64,000 nucleotides of DNA. Source: Rhea pennata. Lineage: Eukaryota > Chordata > Aves > Rheiformes > Rheidae. Positions within the stretch are counted from its first letter, which is position 1; each line of letters starts with the position of its first letter. This document shows, piece after piece, positions 14,799 through 26,293 of the stretch. The notes under the pieces are model-generated. The model made no database searches and was not told the DNA's origin. It was given only the letters and a program-made list of their open reading frames with translations. The stretch is taken from positions 1,302,001-1,366,000 of the forward strand of contig NW_026907681.1 in NCBI RefSeq assembly GCF_028389875.1, written 5' to 3'. The position numbers were made by a program, and so were the translations under genes.

Positions 14799-16035
14799 TA
14801 GTTATTCAATAGTACAGCAGGCAGAGGAATACTGACCAGATCCAAATCTTCTTTGGGGACAGTTTCCAGCTTTGAAATGTTCCCTTGAAACTTCTTGGAG
14901 AGGAAGGATGACACTTCTCGTTCACAGCCCTGCAAAGAAACTGGAGAATGAGCAACAAAGCCAGACACTTCTCCAGAGGAGAAGACAAGCTCACAAGAGG
15001 TTCTGGCACTAGTGTCCTCAATTGTGAGGGGAGGACACGAGGCTGTCCTGAAATCCTGGCCATCTGGAAATCTGTTCCTTCACACTGGGGCTCTCTTTGA
15101 TCGTCAATTCACAGCACCGTCAGAACAAACCCAGTTTTGCAGCACGAGCAGGATCAAGACGAGATGAGAGGGGAAATTTACCCCTGTTTGGGCTTAGAAG
15201 AAGTGAAATAGGCTCCAGAGATCAATTTTAGGACAAAAAAAGAACAGGAAAAATATGACAGCTCCTTGAAGGGATAATTCATCACATAACAAACCAACCT
15301 CCCTCTAAGAAACCTTAGTGCAGCCACCATACTGATACAGCTGCTTCCCATCTCAGGTCTTCTCTATCAGCTCTGACAAAACCACCAACAGAAGCACTGG
15401 AGCTGTATTTTTCTCCTACCAACCCAAGAAGATGGTCGGTCACAAGGCCTCTCAGCTGACTGGGGGACCCTTCAAGTCAAACCTGCCCTTGTCTCTGGGA
15501 CCTCGGCCACTAGTTTACTCAAGACCCCACTTGCCAGTGCGCAGCTTCCAAGTCCATACTCGCCTTCTGGGTAGCGATGTAGAAATATGGCTTATAGGGC
15601 AGGGCCACCCAGGAGAAATCAAAACCGGTGAACATTGCGCGACCCCGCAGCCAAGGTGAGAAACCAACCCAACGGTTCCCAACGGAAGCAACGGGCACCG
15701 CGCTGCACTTGCTGCGCGTTGCTGGCATTTGTGCACCACATACACATCCCTGCATCTCTGCAGCACCCACATTGGCCCCCAAGGGTCCCAGGTGGACCCA
15801 GCGTAGGGCAGACAGCGCTGCTGCCTTGTGGGTGATGCCTGGGGCCCAGAACAGCCAAACCGGCGCCCAGCCCGGGCACCAGCGCTGCGCTGGAGGAACG
15901 GGATGCACCTCGAAGCAGCTCCCATCCTCCGGGATGAAGTAGTCCACAGCGCTCACCAGCCGCCGGTCCTCACCCAGCACCTCCGTCTGCACATGCACAT
16001 GGCCTGTTATGACACACAACCCCCCCCGCCCCCTC

Positions 16036-16270
16036 CCACCCCAGTCCTACCGGGTGCCTGTCGGTGACACCTCCCCCCCCTCCCGCCCAGGTCCTACCAG
16101 GTGCCTGTCGGTGACATCTCCCCCTCTCGTCAGTGACATTCGCCCCCCGTCCTACAAGGTGCATGTCGGTGACCCCCCCCATCGTTGTCCCCCCTAGTCC
16201 TACCAGGTGCCTGTGGGTGACACCCCCCGCCGGTGACATCCCCCCCCCCCGGCCCAGTCCTACCGGGTGC
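16036..16270 (-). repeat. Minisatellite copying the POLE exon 2 end and its splice donor
   Basis: About four imperfect units of 45-60 bases. On the - strand each carries CAGGCACCCGGTAGGAC or a close variant, the same sequence that ends POLE exon 2 and starts its intron at 16264. Units are separated by poly-G and GTCACC stretches. On the + strand they start near 16036, 16091, 16149 and 16197, and the exon end itself is at 16257-16270. Confidence 0.8.
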
Positions 16271-16545
16271 ATGTTGATGAGCCAGCCCGTGCGCTCGCCA
16301 GGCTCCGTGGGCCGCTCGAAGCCGAACAGTGTGTCCAGCCGCTCCGTGCGCTGCGAGCGCTCCAGGCGCTTGAGGGAGGACAGCGAGAAGCCATCGTCCC
16401 TGCAGGACGCCGCGCTGCCAGCCGCTGCCCAGTCCCCGCCGCGACCCACCACTCCCCCCCCACCTCCCGCTGCCGCCTGGCCCCAGTGCTCACTGCCCCC
16501 CCAGCCGCCGCCGCCGCCCGGCTCCGCGCCGCCCCGCAGCACCAT

Positions 16546-16909
16546 CCCGCCACGGCCGGAGCAGCCCCGCGCGCTGCCCCCACCTCCCGCGAGCGGGAAG
16601 CCTGCCAGCCCCGCCTCCCCAGGGAGAGCACCAATCAGAGAGCGGCACCGCAGCCAATGGTCGCTCTCTTCCTCGACCTCTGCCCCGCAGCAGGGCGGCT
16701 GCGCTGGCCACGCCCCTCGCGGCACCTTCCCGGGCAGGCCCCGCCCCCGCCCCAGCTGCCGCTGCTGCGCACGCGCATGCGCGGCGGCGCCGGGCGCGGC
16801 CCGACCCGACCCGGCCTGGCCCGGCGCGGCGCGGCCTGTCGTGGGGCGGCGGCGCTGCGCGGGAAGCGGCTGCTGCTCCTGAAGCGGCGCCGTCGCAGGG
16901 GCAGTTGCG
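16546..16909 (-). promoter_or_regulatory. POLE promoter, CpG-rich
   Basis: Very CpG-rich sequence upstream of the probable POLE start. It has CCAAT boxes at 16631-16635 and 16654-16658, GC boxes on both strands and the NRF1-type palindrome GCGCATGCGC at 16773-16782. In mammals POLE shares a bidirectional promoter with PXMP2. I could not recognise a PXMP2 exon on the + strand before the LTR cuts in at 16910. Confidence 0.7.
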
Positions 16910-17542
16910 TGTCATAAGTTACTCTCTTGAAGGTCAATTCATACAGAGAGTTTGTTAAATCATGTGAACAATTTATTTAATTAAGTAAGCAGCCACAAGC
17001 AAAACAGCGCTGGGCGGCCGGGGAGTCTCAGCTCCGCCAACGGCGCGCGCCTCCCTCACACACAGTCCCCCCTTATAGTCTGCGTTGTAATCTCCCGGTG
17101 CGTCCCGCGCATGTGTGAGTTGCTGGGGGGGTCGTCTGAAGCTCTGGTGGTCGTGGAGAGGAAGGCCGTGGTCTTCTTCTGTCTCTTTATTTTGGTTTGT
17201 CTCCTTGTGAGTGATCACAGGGGTTTGCTTATCTGTTGTGTTGACTCCCTTTTGGGATGCTGTTCTGTGAGAAAATTACAGGCGCCTGCTTATCTTTTCT
17301 TTATCCTTTTACCTTCAAAACCTCTGAGCAGCTTGTTACTTACTTCAGCTCTTTATAGTCCTGCAAGATAGCTAGGGCCCCGACACCGGTTCCACAAGGG
17401 GTCATATAAGCTTTTGTGCTTACCATAATTTATTTGTCTAACACCATGTCTCAACCCTGGTTTTTGTAAAACCTCCTCCTCCCCCTCCATCGGCTTATTC
17501 CTCCTTCTAAACAATGAACAAATAGTTACAATTTATTACACA
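16910..17542 (-). mobile_element. Endogenous retrovirus LTR at a chromosome junction
   Basis: A 633-bp LTR read on the - strand. It begins TGTGTAATAAA at 17542 and ends TTATGACA at 16910. Inside are a TATA-like CTATAAGG and an AATAAA poly(A) signal near the downstream end. It matches the LTR at 63309-63943 at about 98% by eye. No primer binding site or viral gene follows it, so within the window it stands as a solo LTR. The flanking bases (GTTGCG at 16904-16909, GAGGAA from 17543) do not form a target-site duplication. The low divergence suggests a young element. Its transcription direction points into the POLE promoter. Confidence 0.88.
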
Positions 17543-17818
17543 GAGGAAGAAGAGGCGCCGTGCCCCAAAGCCCTGTGTTAGGAGTAGCACAGGCTTTGCT
17601 TGGAGCCGGGCGAGAGCGCGGCTGCTGCCGCGTGGGGCAGCGAGAATAACTGGGCAGCGCTCTCCACGCCTGGGGAGGCTGTGAAACGCAGCGCAGCCGC
17701 ACGAGGCAGCCGTGCACGCGGCCGTGTGCCGCGCTGAAGCGCGGTGTTAGTGCGGGCGGCCAGGGCAGTGCGGGGGTGCTAGCGTCTCTTCTTTCTCCAT
17801 GCCCTCGTCTCGGCGTAG

Positions 17819-20800
17819 GGAGGCAGAGCGGTTTCCAGCGCAGGCGGAGCAGGTGCCTGAGGTGCCCGGCCAGAGCAGAGGGCCGCCCGGGGCCGCGCGC
17901 TCCTGCGAGTGCAAGGCCGTCGTGGAGCTGGTGCTCGTGCCCCTGGCTCACCACCACACGGCAATGGGCAACGATGCCAGAGCCCTCTACTACCTGCTGG
18001 AGAGCGCGGCTGCCTGCTTGCACGTCTCCGACAACTACCTGGTGAGTTGTCCTGCGTGCCAGAGGCCGCTGCACGTGGAGGCCTCTCGGTGGCCTTGCCC
18101 AGGGCAAGCCCATTTCCCCCCTGCACTAGGACCGGCCTCTGTGGGTCCTTGGGGGCGAAGGGCTGGGGTCGGAGCCGGGGTTTTCCTCCCGCTTGCCTGT
18201 CCCGGGGCAAGAGCCGCGGGGCAGGGGAGCGGGACCTTCGCGCGAGGCGCCCCAGCAGGAAGGCGGTGCGGAGGAGCGCTCGTGCCCGCGGCGTGCGCTG
18301 GGGTGGCATCGGCAGGGGCAGGGGCACGGCCTCCGCGGGGAGCTGTGCAGGCGGGTGGGAGTGCTGGGGCTGGAGGCGGGCTCCGCAGCGCCGCTCACCC
18401 GCTCTCCGTGCGCTTGCTCCAAGGCCTTCACGAGCCTGCGCAAAGCAGAGGCCCTGAGGAGCTCGGCGGCTCAGAAAGCCCCGGTGCCGGCCTGCTTTGA
18501 AGAAGCCACCTTCCTGAGCCTGCAAGGGGAGGTAAAGCGGCAGGGCGGCCGCGAGGGCTCTCGGGGCGGGAGGAGCGGGATGCCGCGGTGGCGCGGGGCA
18601 GCCGGCGGGGGCGGCGGGGGGGACACCTCTGGCACTTTGAGGCCCGGCCGCAGTGAGCAGCCCTGCCTGCGACCGCCGCGTCCTCCGGCCCCAGCCGGTC
18701 GAGGCCCTCGGCCTCGCGTCGGGCAGGGGCGGGAAATGTGGTGGGAGCTCAGTCGGAGCCCTCGGGCACCGCCTGAAGAAGCCTTCTCCTGGGCAGGTGT
18801 GCTACAACGTGGGACGCGTGGAGCTGGCCAAGACGACCCTCAGGAAGGCGCTGAGCCTGCTGGGCCGGAAATTCCCGGGCACCTCGGCTGGCGCCTTCTT
18901 TCAGCTCCTGCTGGAGCAGTCGGCGCACGCCTCTCACCAGAAGAGCAGAGGCTCCTGCCCTCCCGCAGAGGCGGGGTAAGGAGCTCAGGGAGAAGAGAAG
19001 GGCAGAAAGAGCCCTTTCCTTGCTGGTGCTGAGCCCCTCGGCCGCCAGCTGCCTAGGCTTAGGGCTAGAGTCAGGTCCTGGCGAGGGCGACGCTGCGCAG
19101 GGCGCTGGGGGCTGCTGTCGGGGGAGGCGGGCTGTGTCGTCTCGAGGGGGACGGCGCGGGTGAGAGCAGAGGGGTGTTAGCGGGGAGCACAGGCTGCAGA
19201 GGGAAAGGGAGTGCGCAGGAGGGAGCAGGCGGTGGGCCCGGGGGGAAGCGGAGGCGAGGGGCGAGGAGGAGGGAGCTCAGGGCTCGCAGCTGGGTGCCAG
19301 CCTGCCGCACAGCACCCCTTCTGCTGCCGGTGCCCGGCTTTGCTGGGCGGCGCGCGCTATAGTGCCGTCGCGTCCTTGCGAGCAGTCACCTTTCCCCGTG
19401 GTGCTTCTCGGTGCTCCTGCGTCCGCCCCTGCAGCCCTGCCCGCCCCAGCCGCCTCGTGGGCCCCGCGCCTCCCCGGCCCTGCCGGACTCGGCCCCGCGC
19501 GTCTCATGGCTGCGGCTCAGCAGTTTCTCTTGCGTGGCAGGACGGAGAGGCTGCCCTGGCTGTTCCAGCAGAGCCGCTGCCTTTCCTTGCTGCGGCAGCT
19601 CTTCAGCCTGGAGAACACTTCCAGCGGCCGGAGGCTCTCGCTCCTCGCAGCGCTCATGAGGGTCAACGCGGCCGAGGAGTCCGAGGACGCGAGTCACGTG
19701 AGTGCCTTCTCCGCACCGCAGCAGCCGCAGCAGGCGGCCGCGCGTCCGACACGGCTCCTTTCCCCCGGCCCGGCAAGAGCAGCCGCAGGGTCTGCCCCGG
19801 CAAGGAGAGGCCAAACAGGATGGGGATGTCCCCGTCCCGGGACTTCTCTCTGCGAGCTCCCAGGAGACGGGGCTTGCTGTTCTTCTGGGCTGCTCCTCTC
19901 ATTGGATTTGTGTCGTGACTGTCACCCTTGGGCAGGCTGTGGCTGTGGGAGGCGTGCGAGTGAAAGAGAAGGGCGAAAGTGGCAGTGGGGTTTGTGGCCC
20001 TCTAGGCCCAAGAGTCACCCTGGCGAGATCCAGTCTTGTGCATTCTGCTGTCTGGACCTTTCTAGATCCTCGCGTCCTACCTGGAATACGTGCAGTGCTG
20101 CCAGGAGCTGGGCCGCCAGGAAGAGCGGCTGGAGAGCGGGCGGGCGGGCGGCCGTCCAGCTTAGCTCCGGCGTCGAGCCCTTTGGAGGAGGAGGGGCGTT
20201 AACCGTGGCAGAACTGGCCCAGGCCCTGTCCTGTCTGCACCTCAGCCTGGGAAATCTGCCCCTCTCTGTCGACGTCGGTAGGTGCTGCCCCGGCTCCCTG
20301 GGAGAGGAGATCTCTGCGGAGAGAGCCTCTGCGAGTCGGCTTTATTCACTCATTCATTTATTTCCCTCTGCAGTGCACGGAGCTGGAGAAGCCCGACCTG
20401 GACCGGGAGCTTCCAGGCACGCTCTTCACGGCGCTCTTTCTCCAGATGAGGTAATGCTGCCGCTGGGCACGGTGCGGTGTCGGGGGGCCACCGGAGATCC
20501 TTTTGGCCAGGGTCACGGGAGCCTTTCCCCGGAGACTTGTTGCCAAAAGATGAGTGGGTGAAAAGAAGAGCGATGGGAACTCCCCTGGAGGTTCTCCAGG
20601 AGGAGCACAGAAGGGGGAGAGACGGGTGAGGAGAAGCGGGGTGGGACGCGTGCCAGGGTGCGGAGTTGAATCCCACCGCGCGGAGCTGCTCCCTGGGGCT
20701 CACTGCGTGCCTCCCCAGGTGCCCGGAGCGTGCAGGAGCGCTCTCCAGGCTGGAGAAGCAGCTGGCTGGAGAGCCCGGGATCGCCGGGCAGGCGTGCTGC

Positions 20801-20935
20801 TCCTCCTGCTGCCGGGACCTCGCAGCGCGTGGAGGGGGCCGGGGCCGGGGGGCGGTCCCGCCGCGCACAGCTGCCGCTGATTGGCTGCGGGGGCGGGGCG
20901 GAGCGCGGGGATTGGTCCGGGCGTGGAGGAAGTGA
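17819..20935 (+). pseudogene. ADCY10: ADCY10 3' fragment (copy 1)
   Basis: Seven exons of the soluble adenylyl cyclase C-terminal region, with no start or promoter: 17819-18041, 18424-18531, 18797-18975, 19541-19697, 20066-20277, 20374-20450 and 20719 onward. Recognisable stretches are VELVLVPLAHHHTAMGNDAR, ALYYLLESAAACLHVSDNYL, VCYNVGRVELAKTTLRKAL and LFQQSRCLSLLRQLF. All splice junctions are canonical. The exon at 20066 holds the same GGGC-repeat frameshift as the complete gene, and the last exon runs open to a stop at 20933-20935 inside the NUF2 promoter. The fragment begins in the middle of the intron after exon 21, at the LTR border. It therefore lacks everything encoding the cyclase and ATPase parts and should be non-functional. 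Confidence 0.85.
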
Positions 20936-21009
20936 CGACTGGGCGGGGCGGGGCCGGCGCCGGGTTCAAAGGGCGGCGGCGGTTGGCGGCGGCGGTTGGC
21001 GGTTCCGCT
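20870..21009 (+). promoter_or_regulatory. NUF2 promoter, copy 1
   Basis: Two inverted CCAAT boxes (ATTGG at 20880-20884 and 20911-20915) lie 31 bases apart. GC boxes follow, then TTCAAA at 20965-20970, which is the complement of the CHR element TTTGAA. This layout (NF-Y sites plus CHR) is typical of G2/M genes controlled by DREAM/MuvB and fits a kinetochore gene. The last ADCY10 exon overlaps it. Confidence 0.65.
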
Positions 21010-24000
21010 GTGGAGGTGCTGACGTTCCGGCGCTGCAGCCCCGCCGACATCGCTACCTGCCTCCGCGGCCACGTCCGGGCCGGCTCCGAAGCCGGCAGCC
21101 TGGCCAAGGGCGACCTGTTCCCCAGCCCGAAGGTGCGGCGCGGCGGGCGCTGAGGCGACGCGCGGGCTTTGGCCCCCCGCGGTGCGGGCGGGCGGGCGGG
21201 GGGGGGCCGGTGCCCCGCAGCTGTCAGAGCGCGCGGTGCCGCCGCTCGTGTTGCGGAGCGCGGCGGAGCGGTGCCGCGCGGCTCCCTCGCCTCAGGGCGG
21301 TAGCGGCGGGGCTGCTTTTCCGGGCGGCCCGGGAGCCCTGCGCGGTGCGGGTGACACGCTGGTTTGTGTCTTTGCTTTCGCAGCCTGAAGTCTTGCACGT
21401 GATTTTCATGAGAATCCTGCAGAAGGTGTACGGGATCTGCCTGGAGCATTTCTACATGGTTTGTGTGCAATGCGGTGGCTCACGTACAGTGGAACGTGTG
21501 GGGCAGATAATAAATGTTGGCTGTAGAGAAGAAATGTTGAAGCGTTGCTCTCCTTTGCGTGTCGTGAGGTCAGGAGGATGCCGCCAGGAAGGTACGGTTT
21601 TCCACGTGCTGACAGAGTGAGGAGGAGCTTGGAAATCCTGCCTGTGCTGCAGAAAGCCCAGAGCGTTGGAGGCACTGTGTAGCGTGGGGATTTGCTGTGT
21701 GCGTGTCCAGGGAAGCGGCTGCTGTGTGTGTGTAGGCAGGGATGCGAGTGCAGTATTGCGGCATAGTCCTTGCAGTAGGTCCTTTGCTAGAGACCTCTTT
21801 GAAGCAGGAGTATGATGTGTGTGCGGACTGTTGCTGTGGCACGGCTGACTGCACCTGAGAATCAAAGAAGATTCTGCCTGTTTTCTGGGAGTTTGGTTCA
21901 GGTCAAGGCGCTTCTCAAAAGAGTGGGGTTTGGGTGTGCTGCATCCGAGTTGCTCTTTTTTCTTAAATAAAAAAATCTTTGTTTTGATGGGTTTGTTTTT
22001 TGGGGCTGGTTTCTTCTAGGGGGTGGGGTGGGGTGGGGTGAGGGTTCCTCCTCGCTTCCTGCCCTGTCCGGGCCTCTGCCTTTGGCCCTGGTGGGAGGAG
22101 GGTGCCAGCTCCGAGGGGCCGTGGGCGCCGTGGAGAAGGGCAGTGAACGCTGCCTGCGGAGCTCGGCCCGCTGCAGCCGTGCGTTTGCCGCGCAGCGTCC
22201 GAGGGCGGCTGTGGCTGGTGGCCTCGGCAAACGGATGCCGTGCTGAGGTGAGGCCAAGCGCGTCTTGTGCCTCCGCCACGTGGGAAGTTATTCCTGGAAG
22301 CCCGTGGGAAATGGTAGTCTCGGGGCATTTGTGGATAGCACGTGCTCGTGGCAGCTCAACTGTTCGTGCGCTGTCACGTTGATTGTCGTCGTCCTCTTAC
22401 GGCGCGACCAGCCCAGAGCGGTGCTCGAGGCAGTCTGCTGGCAGAAGCGAGGGCAGCCTTTGGCGTCCGTTGAGCAGAGCTGTGAGTCAGCTCGCGGGCC
22501 AAAACGTAGCAGAGGAAGAGCTGGGACTCGTGGTGTTGTGGGGGGAGCCGAGCAGCTCCTCTTGCCAAGGGGTTCGTGTTTGTGCGACTTGGGCCTGAGC
22601 TCCGCCGCGAGAGGGGGCCTGCGTGCGGGGCGCCTGACGTGGCCGCAGCGTGCTGTCTCCTTAGGGTCGGCTGCGTTTCCTTGCCCTGAGAGGGAGAGGT
22701 TTTTAAGCTGAAATGTGCAGGCTTAGGGAGCAGTTCTGGCTTCTGGGTGGCACTGTCTGGGGAGCATTTTTCCAACGGCCTTGTTTTGCAGCCTCTGGAC
22801 AAATCCTAGGACGTGTCTCTCCAGGGTGAGTTTCTGTTACTTGGCAGTGACTATGTGGAGGTTTTCTTTCCTTCCTTCCTCCCTCTGTCCTCCTCCCTCG
22901 CTCCCTCCCTTTTTGTGTGTGTTTCTGGAGGGGAGGGTGTTTCATGCTTGGAGTTTACTAGAGAGAAGATGCATGTCCCACAGATGGAGCCTTAGCAGCT
23001 TGTGTTCCCCAGGGGTGCAGAGACCATCAGGTGTGTCTTCAGTCTGTCTGAGTGATGTTCTGTTGTGGAGAAAACTTGCCTGTTTTCCTGGAAGTCTGCT
23101 GTGCCTGCGTATTCACTCTGCTCTCTTTCCTCTTTAGATGCCCGTCAACATTGACATCCTGTATCCCCAAATATTTGAAGGCTTTCTCCCTGTTTGTAAC
23201 TTGTTTATTCACATGTAAGTACACAAGTTTGTATCCGTTTGGTTGTTACTTCTTCCAAGGCTTCAGTTCAGAGGGAATGGGGGGTGGGGTTGGGGGCGGG
23301 TTTTTTTTTTTTTTTTTTTAGCACCTGTGAGCTGGTGGTGGCTGCAGCGCTCTCTGTGCTCTCTGGTTTGGAGCAAAATGAAATTTGCAGGCGAGCAAGA
23401 GGCAGCAAGGTTGTAATAGAAAAGAAAAACCTTGGCAGCTGTCTTTTGTCTAAATCGATGCGTTACCTTTACTGTGAGGACTAGGAGGCTGCGTTAGTGA
23501 CTTGATTTAGAGGGTGGGGGAGTGAAAGGGCGGGTTGGAGCGCCTGGGGGTACCGCGAATGGCCAGAAGTTCATCATCATACCCAAAAGGGGGTTTGAAG
23601 CCCTTGTTAGGTGAACTTGCCCCCCGAATTCGAGATACCTTTGCTGCAGCGATGGGAGAGTTAAACACTAATCTGTGCAGGCGATCGTACTGTGTTAGTC
23701 TCCTGAGAAGACTTGTTGTTGTTGCGTGCTTACTGCACCTGGGCTCTGGGGTAAGAGGAGAAAATCTCTTTTGAGTGAGCGTCTATAGCACAAAAACTGC
23801 AATGGTCGCTGCAGATAGATCTATGTTTTGCTTCCTTGCAGGGAGCGCTTTCTCCCGGTGTGCCGTGTTAATGACTTTGAGATTGCTGATGTTCTAAGTC
23901 CAAGTAAGCAAGTGCTTGTGATGCTGTCTGTCCTGTGTGGGAGTGTAGGGGGATTGGGGTGGTGGCACTTGACAGGCAGGCTGCTTTCCTGCCCGCTTGG

Positions 24001-26252
24001 CACTCGACTGCTAGTAGTTTGTCCATCAAGCTGTGGCACTCTTGAAATGGTGTGGGAATACGTGGCCGTGGAAAGTAGCCTGAACTCTGTGGAGTTCTCT
24101 CTGGAGTCCTTAGGCAAATACCTCCGCAGGGAGCGGTTAGATGGTGAAAGCTGCTCTTCCGTCTCCGCGGTTCCCAGCTGCGGCGATTCTGCTGCGCCGC
24201 ACAGCTTAGAACAGGCTGTTGTGAAGAACGCTTTCACTTCTGGGTCTGTCTTAGCTTGTGAGAGTGTTGCCCGTTACTGATGTTCCTGCTGGGGGGGCAG
24301 AGGAAGACAAGCCCTGTTTCTGCGATCCCTTGCCTCCTCTGTGAATTATGCTTGGCCCACCTTTTCCTAAGTGATTGCAATATGCATGGAGACCAAAACA
24401 GTGGTGACTTGCAATTCTAATTTCAGAAGCAAAGAGGACAGCTCGCTTCTTGAGTGGCATTCTCAACTTTATACATTTCCGAGAATCACGCCGTGGAGTC
24501 TACTTGGATTTACAGGCGAACTATGTAAGATTCGGGGCTGTGTTACTCCTGATGCTTGCTAAAACATAAGGAATGTTAACCTCAGTTTGAGAACATAGAG
24601 GTTGTACTTCTTAATTGCATGTTTTAGAAACACGCTGGGGTTTTCCTGTGGGTTTAGAGATGGTGCGTTTCAAGTGAAATACGTGATTAGTAGAGCTCAG
24701 AGAGAACCCAAAATGTAAACGGTGTTCCCCTAGAATAAAAACATCTCCACGTAATTAACTTGCAGAAATGAGCTATGGAGAAACTGCAACAGCTGGAGAC
24801 AGCAAATCAAGAGGCAGCAGTGAAGCTGGAGAAGCTGAAGTGAGTATAAGGAGTAGGAGCTGAGTTGCACTAACCTTCTTGGCTAGCTCTCCTGTTCCCA
24901 GTGCATGTGTGGGGTGTGCAACTGGGAACTTACTAGTTGAGCTTTGTGGTTTGATAGAGCAGACCGAGAACAACAGGCTTCTCTGCACCTGGTGTAGATA
25001 GTGGACAGCCCAACCAGTGCTCAGAAGTTTGGCCCCTCTACCTCCCTTCTGCTTGTCTGTGACAGCTGAGGTGGTAGTTCCTCTTGGACTAGAAGAAAAG
25101 TACTTGCTTTGAGTAATGGGTGTGGGCTTTGGTGTGTGTGGGACTAGCTTGCTGTGAAGGGCAGACGGTGTAGAGGCAGTAAGCTGAGACAGTAGTTAGC
25201 TTTGTTTCCTGGCAGTGAAACATATCTTGCTTTCCTAGGAGAGTTTTCTTTCAAACTGTCCACCTTCTCTCCCTTACCCCATCACATGTTCTCAGCATGT
25301 GCACCTCCATGCTTTGTAGCTTGGTTCTCAAAGCGAAGTAATATTTTTGAGCTTTCCTCCATGCCTGTTTAGCTTAGTCTGGGCAGACTCAGCTTCTCCA
25401 CTGGCACTTGACTTTGCTGTTTAGCCTCTTTGGGAAGCAAGCCCAGAAGCATAAAGCAGTTTCTGTTGGGTTGTGCCCTGTTAGAGGAGGGGCTTGTCTG
25501 GTGAGAGGCCAGAAGAGCTGTTGTGAGCAAAGAATAAGACTTTGGGAGTGCCTGGTTGCTGTGAGAGGAAAACTGTATTTTGTAGCTCAGGGACTGTGAT
25601 GGATCTTTAATTTGAAACCATCATTTTGATCGTCTAAGCTCTTAAGGATGAATTCTTTCTGGAGTGGTTGTTCTAGCCTCACTAATCTATCGATTTCACT
25701 AATAATGCTGAAACTGTCAATATCTCAGTGTGTGGTTGTGTTATTTATTTATTTACATTTGCTTAGCACTGTTCCTGTAGAAGAGGAAGCAGAGTTCAGG
25801 CAGCTGTCTGATGACATTCAGGAATTGCAGCAACTGCTAAACCACGACTATCGTCGGAAAACGGTATGATCTCTCTACTCCTTTCTCTGGAATGCTGCTG
25901 TAGCTTCTGATCACAGGTGTTCCTTATTTTTGTGTTGGTTTTGTTTGTTTTGTCCCCTTCCCCTACTTTTGTGAAGGATAAAGAGGACTTTTCTGATTTA
26001 AAACAAAAAAGGTATTACAACACCACATTCTTTTTAATCCCTCCCCTTACCTCTTTGTTTACCCATAAGTGATGTGAAACATGCTTGGAATCAGAGCTAG
26101 GGTCTTTTCTTTTGAAATACATTGTTGTGGTGAATGGAGAGGCACCTCTTTTCTTGTTAAAAGGAACAGAATATGAAGGGTTTACTCAGAACTGAGGGTG
26201 AACTATGTTGGGAAATAGACTGAGGCCTAAGAAGGGTTACCTAAGGAAAGAC

Positions 26253-26293
<41 letters not shown>

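Larger units (their letters stand above)
11475..16545 (-). pseudogene. POLE: POLE 5' block: N-terminal domain and exonuclease exons
   Basis: The exons encode [12 protein letters not shown] and [12 protein letters not shown], then [42 protein letters not shown] and [14 protein letters not shown]. The last contains the Exo I Asp-Ile-Glu triad. VTYDGDFFDW (Exo II) and [16 protein letters not shown] follow. Splice damage is visible. The acceptor before VALPYK reads GG instead of AG (15609-15610 on the + strand). The donor after QK is GC, and the donor after the exon at 14060 reads GA instead of GT. Exon 1 is tentative. An ATG at 16545 opens MVLRGG, similar to the human start, but its donor at 16493 gives a phase one base off from exon 2, next to a poly-G run. 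Confidence 0.85.

Noticed and set aside
16036-16270. CRISPR-like spaced repeats
   Set aside because: Units are imperfect and poly-G separated, inside a vertebrate intron. They are a minisatellite made from an exon border.
16779-16909. Possible first exon of PXMP2 on the + strand (expected POLE neighbour)
   Set aside because: The translated sequence is an arginine- and alanine-rich GC artefact with no PXMP2 motif.
20998-21016. Use of GTG as the start codon of NUF2 copy 1
   Set aside because: Animal genes rarely start at GTG, and the frame is closed by the shared TGA in exon 6 in any case.
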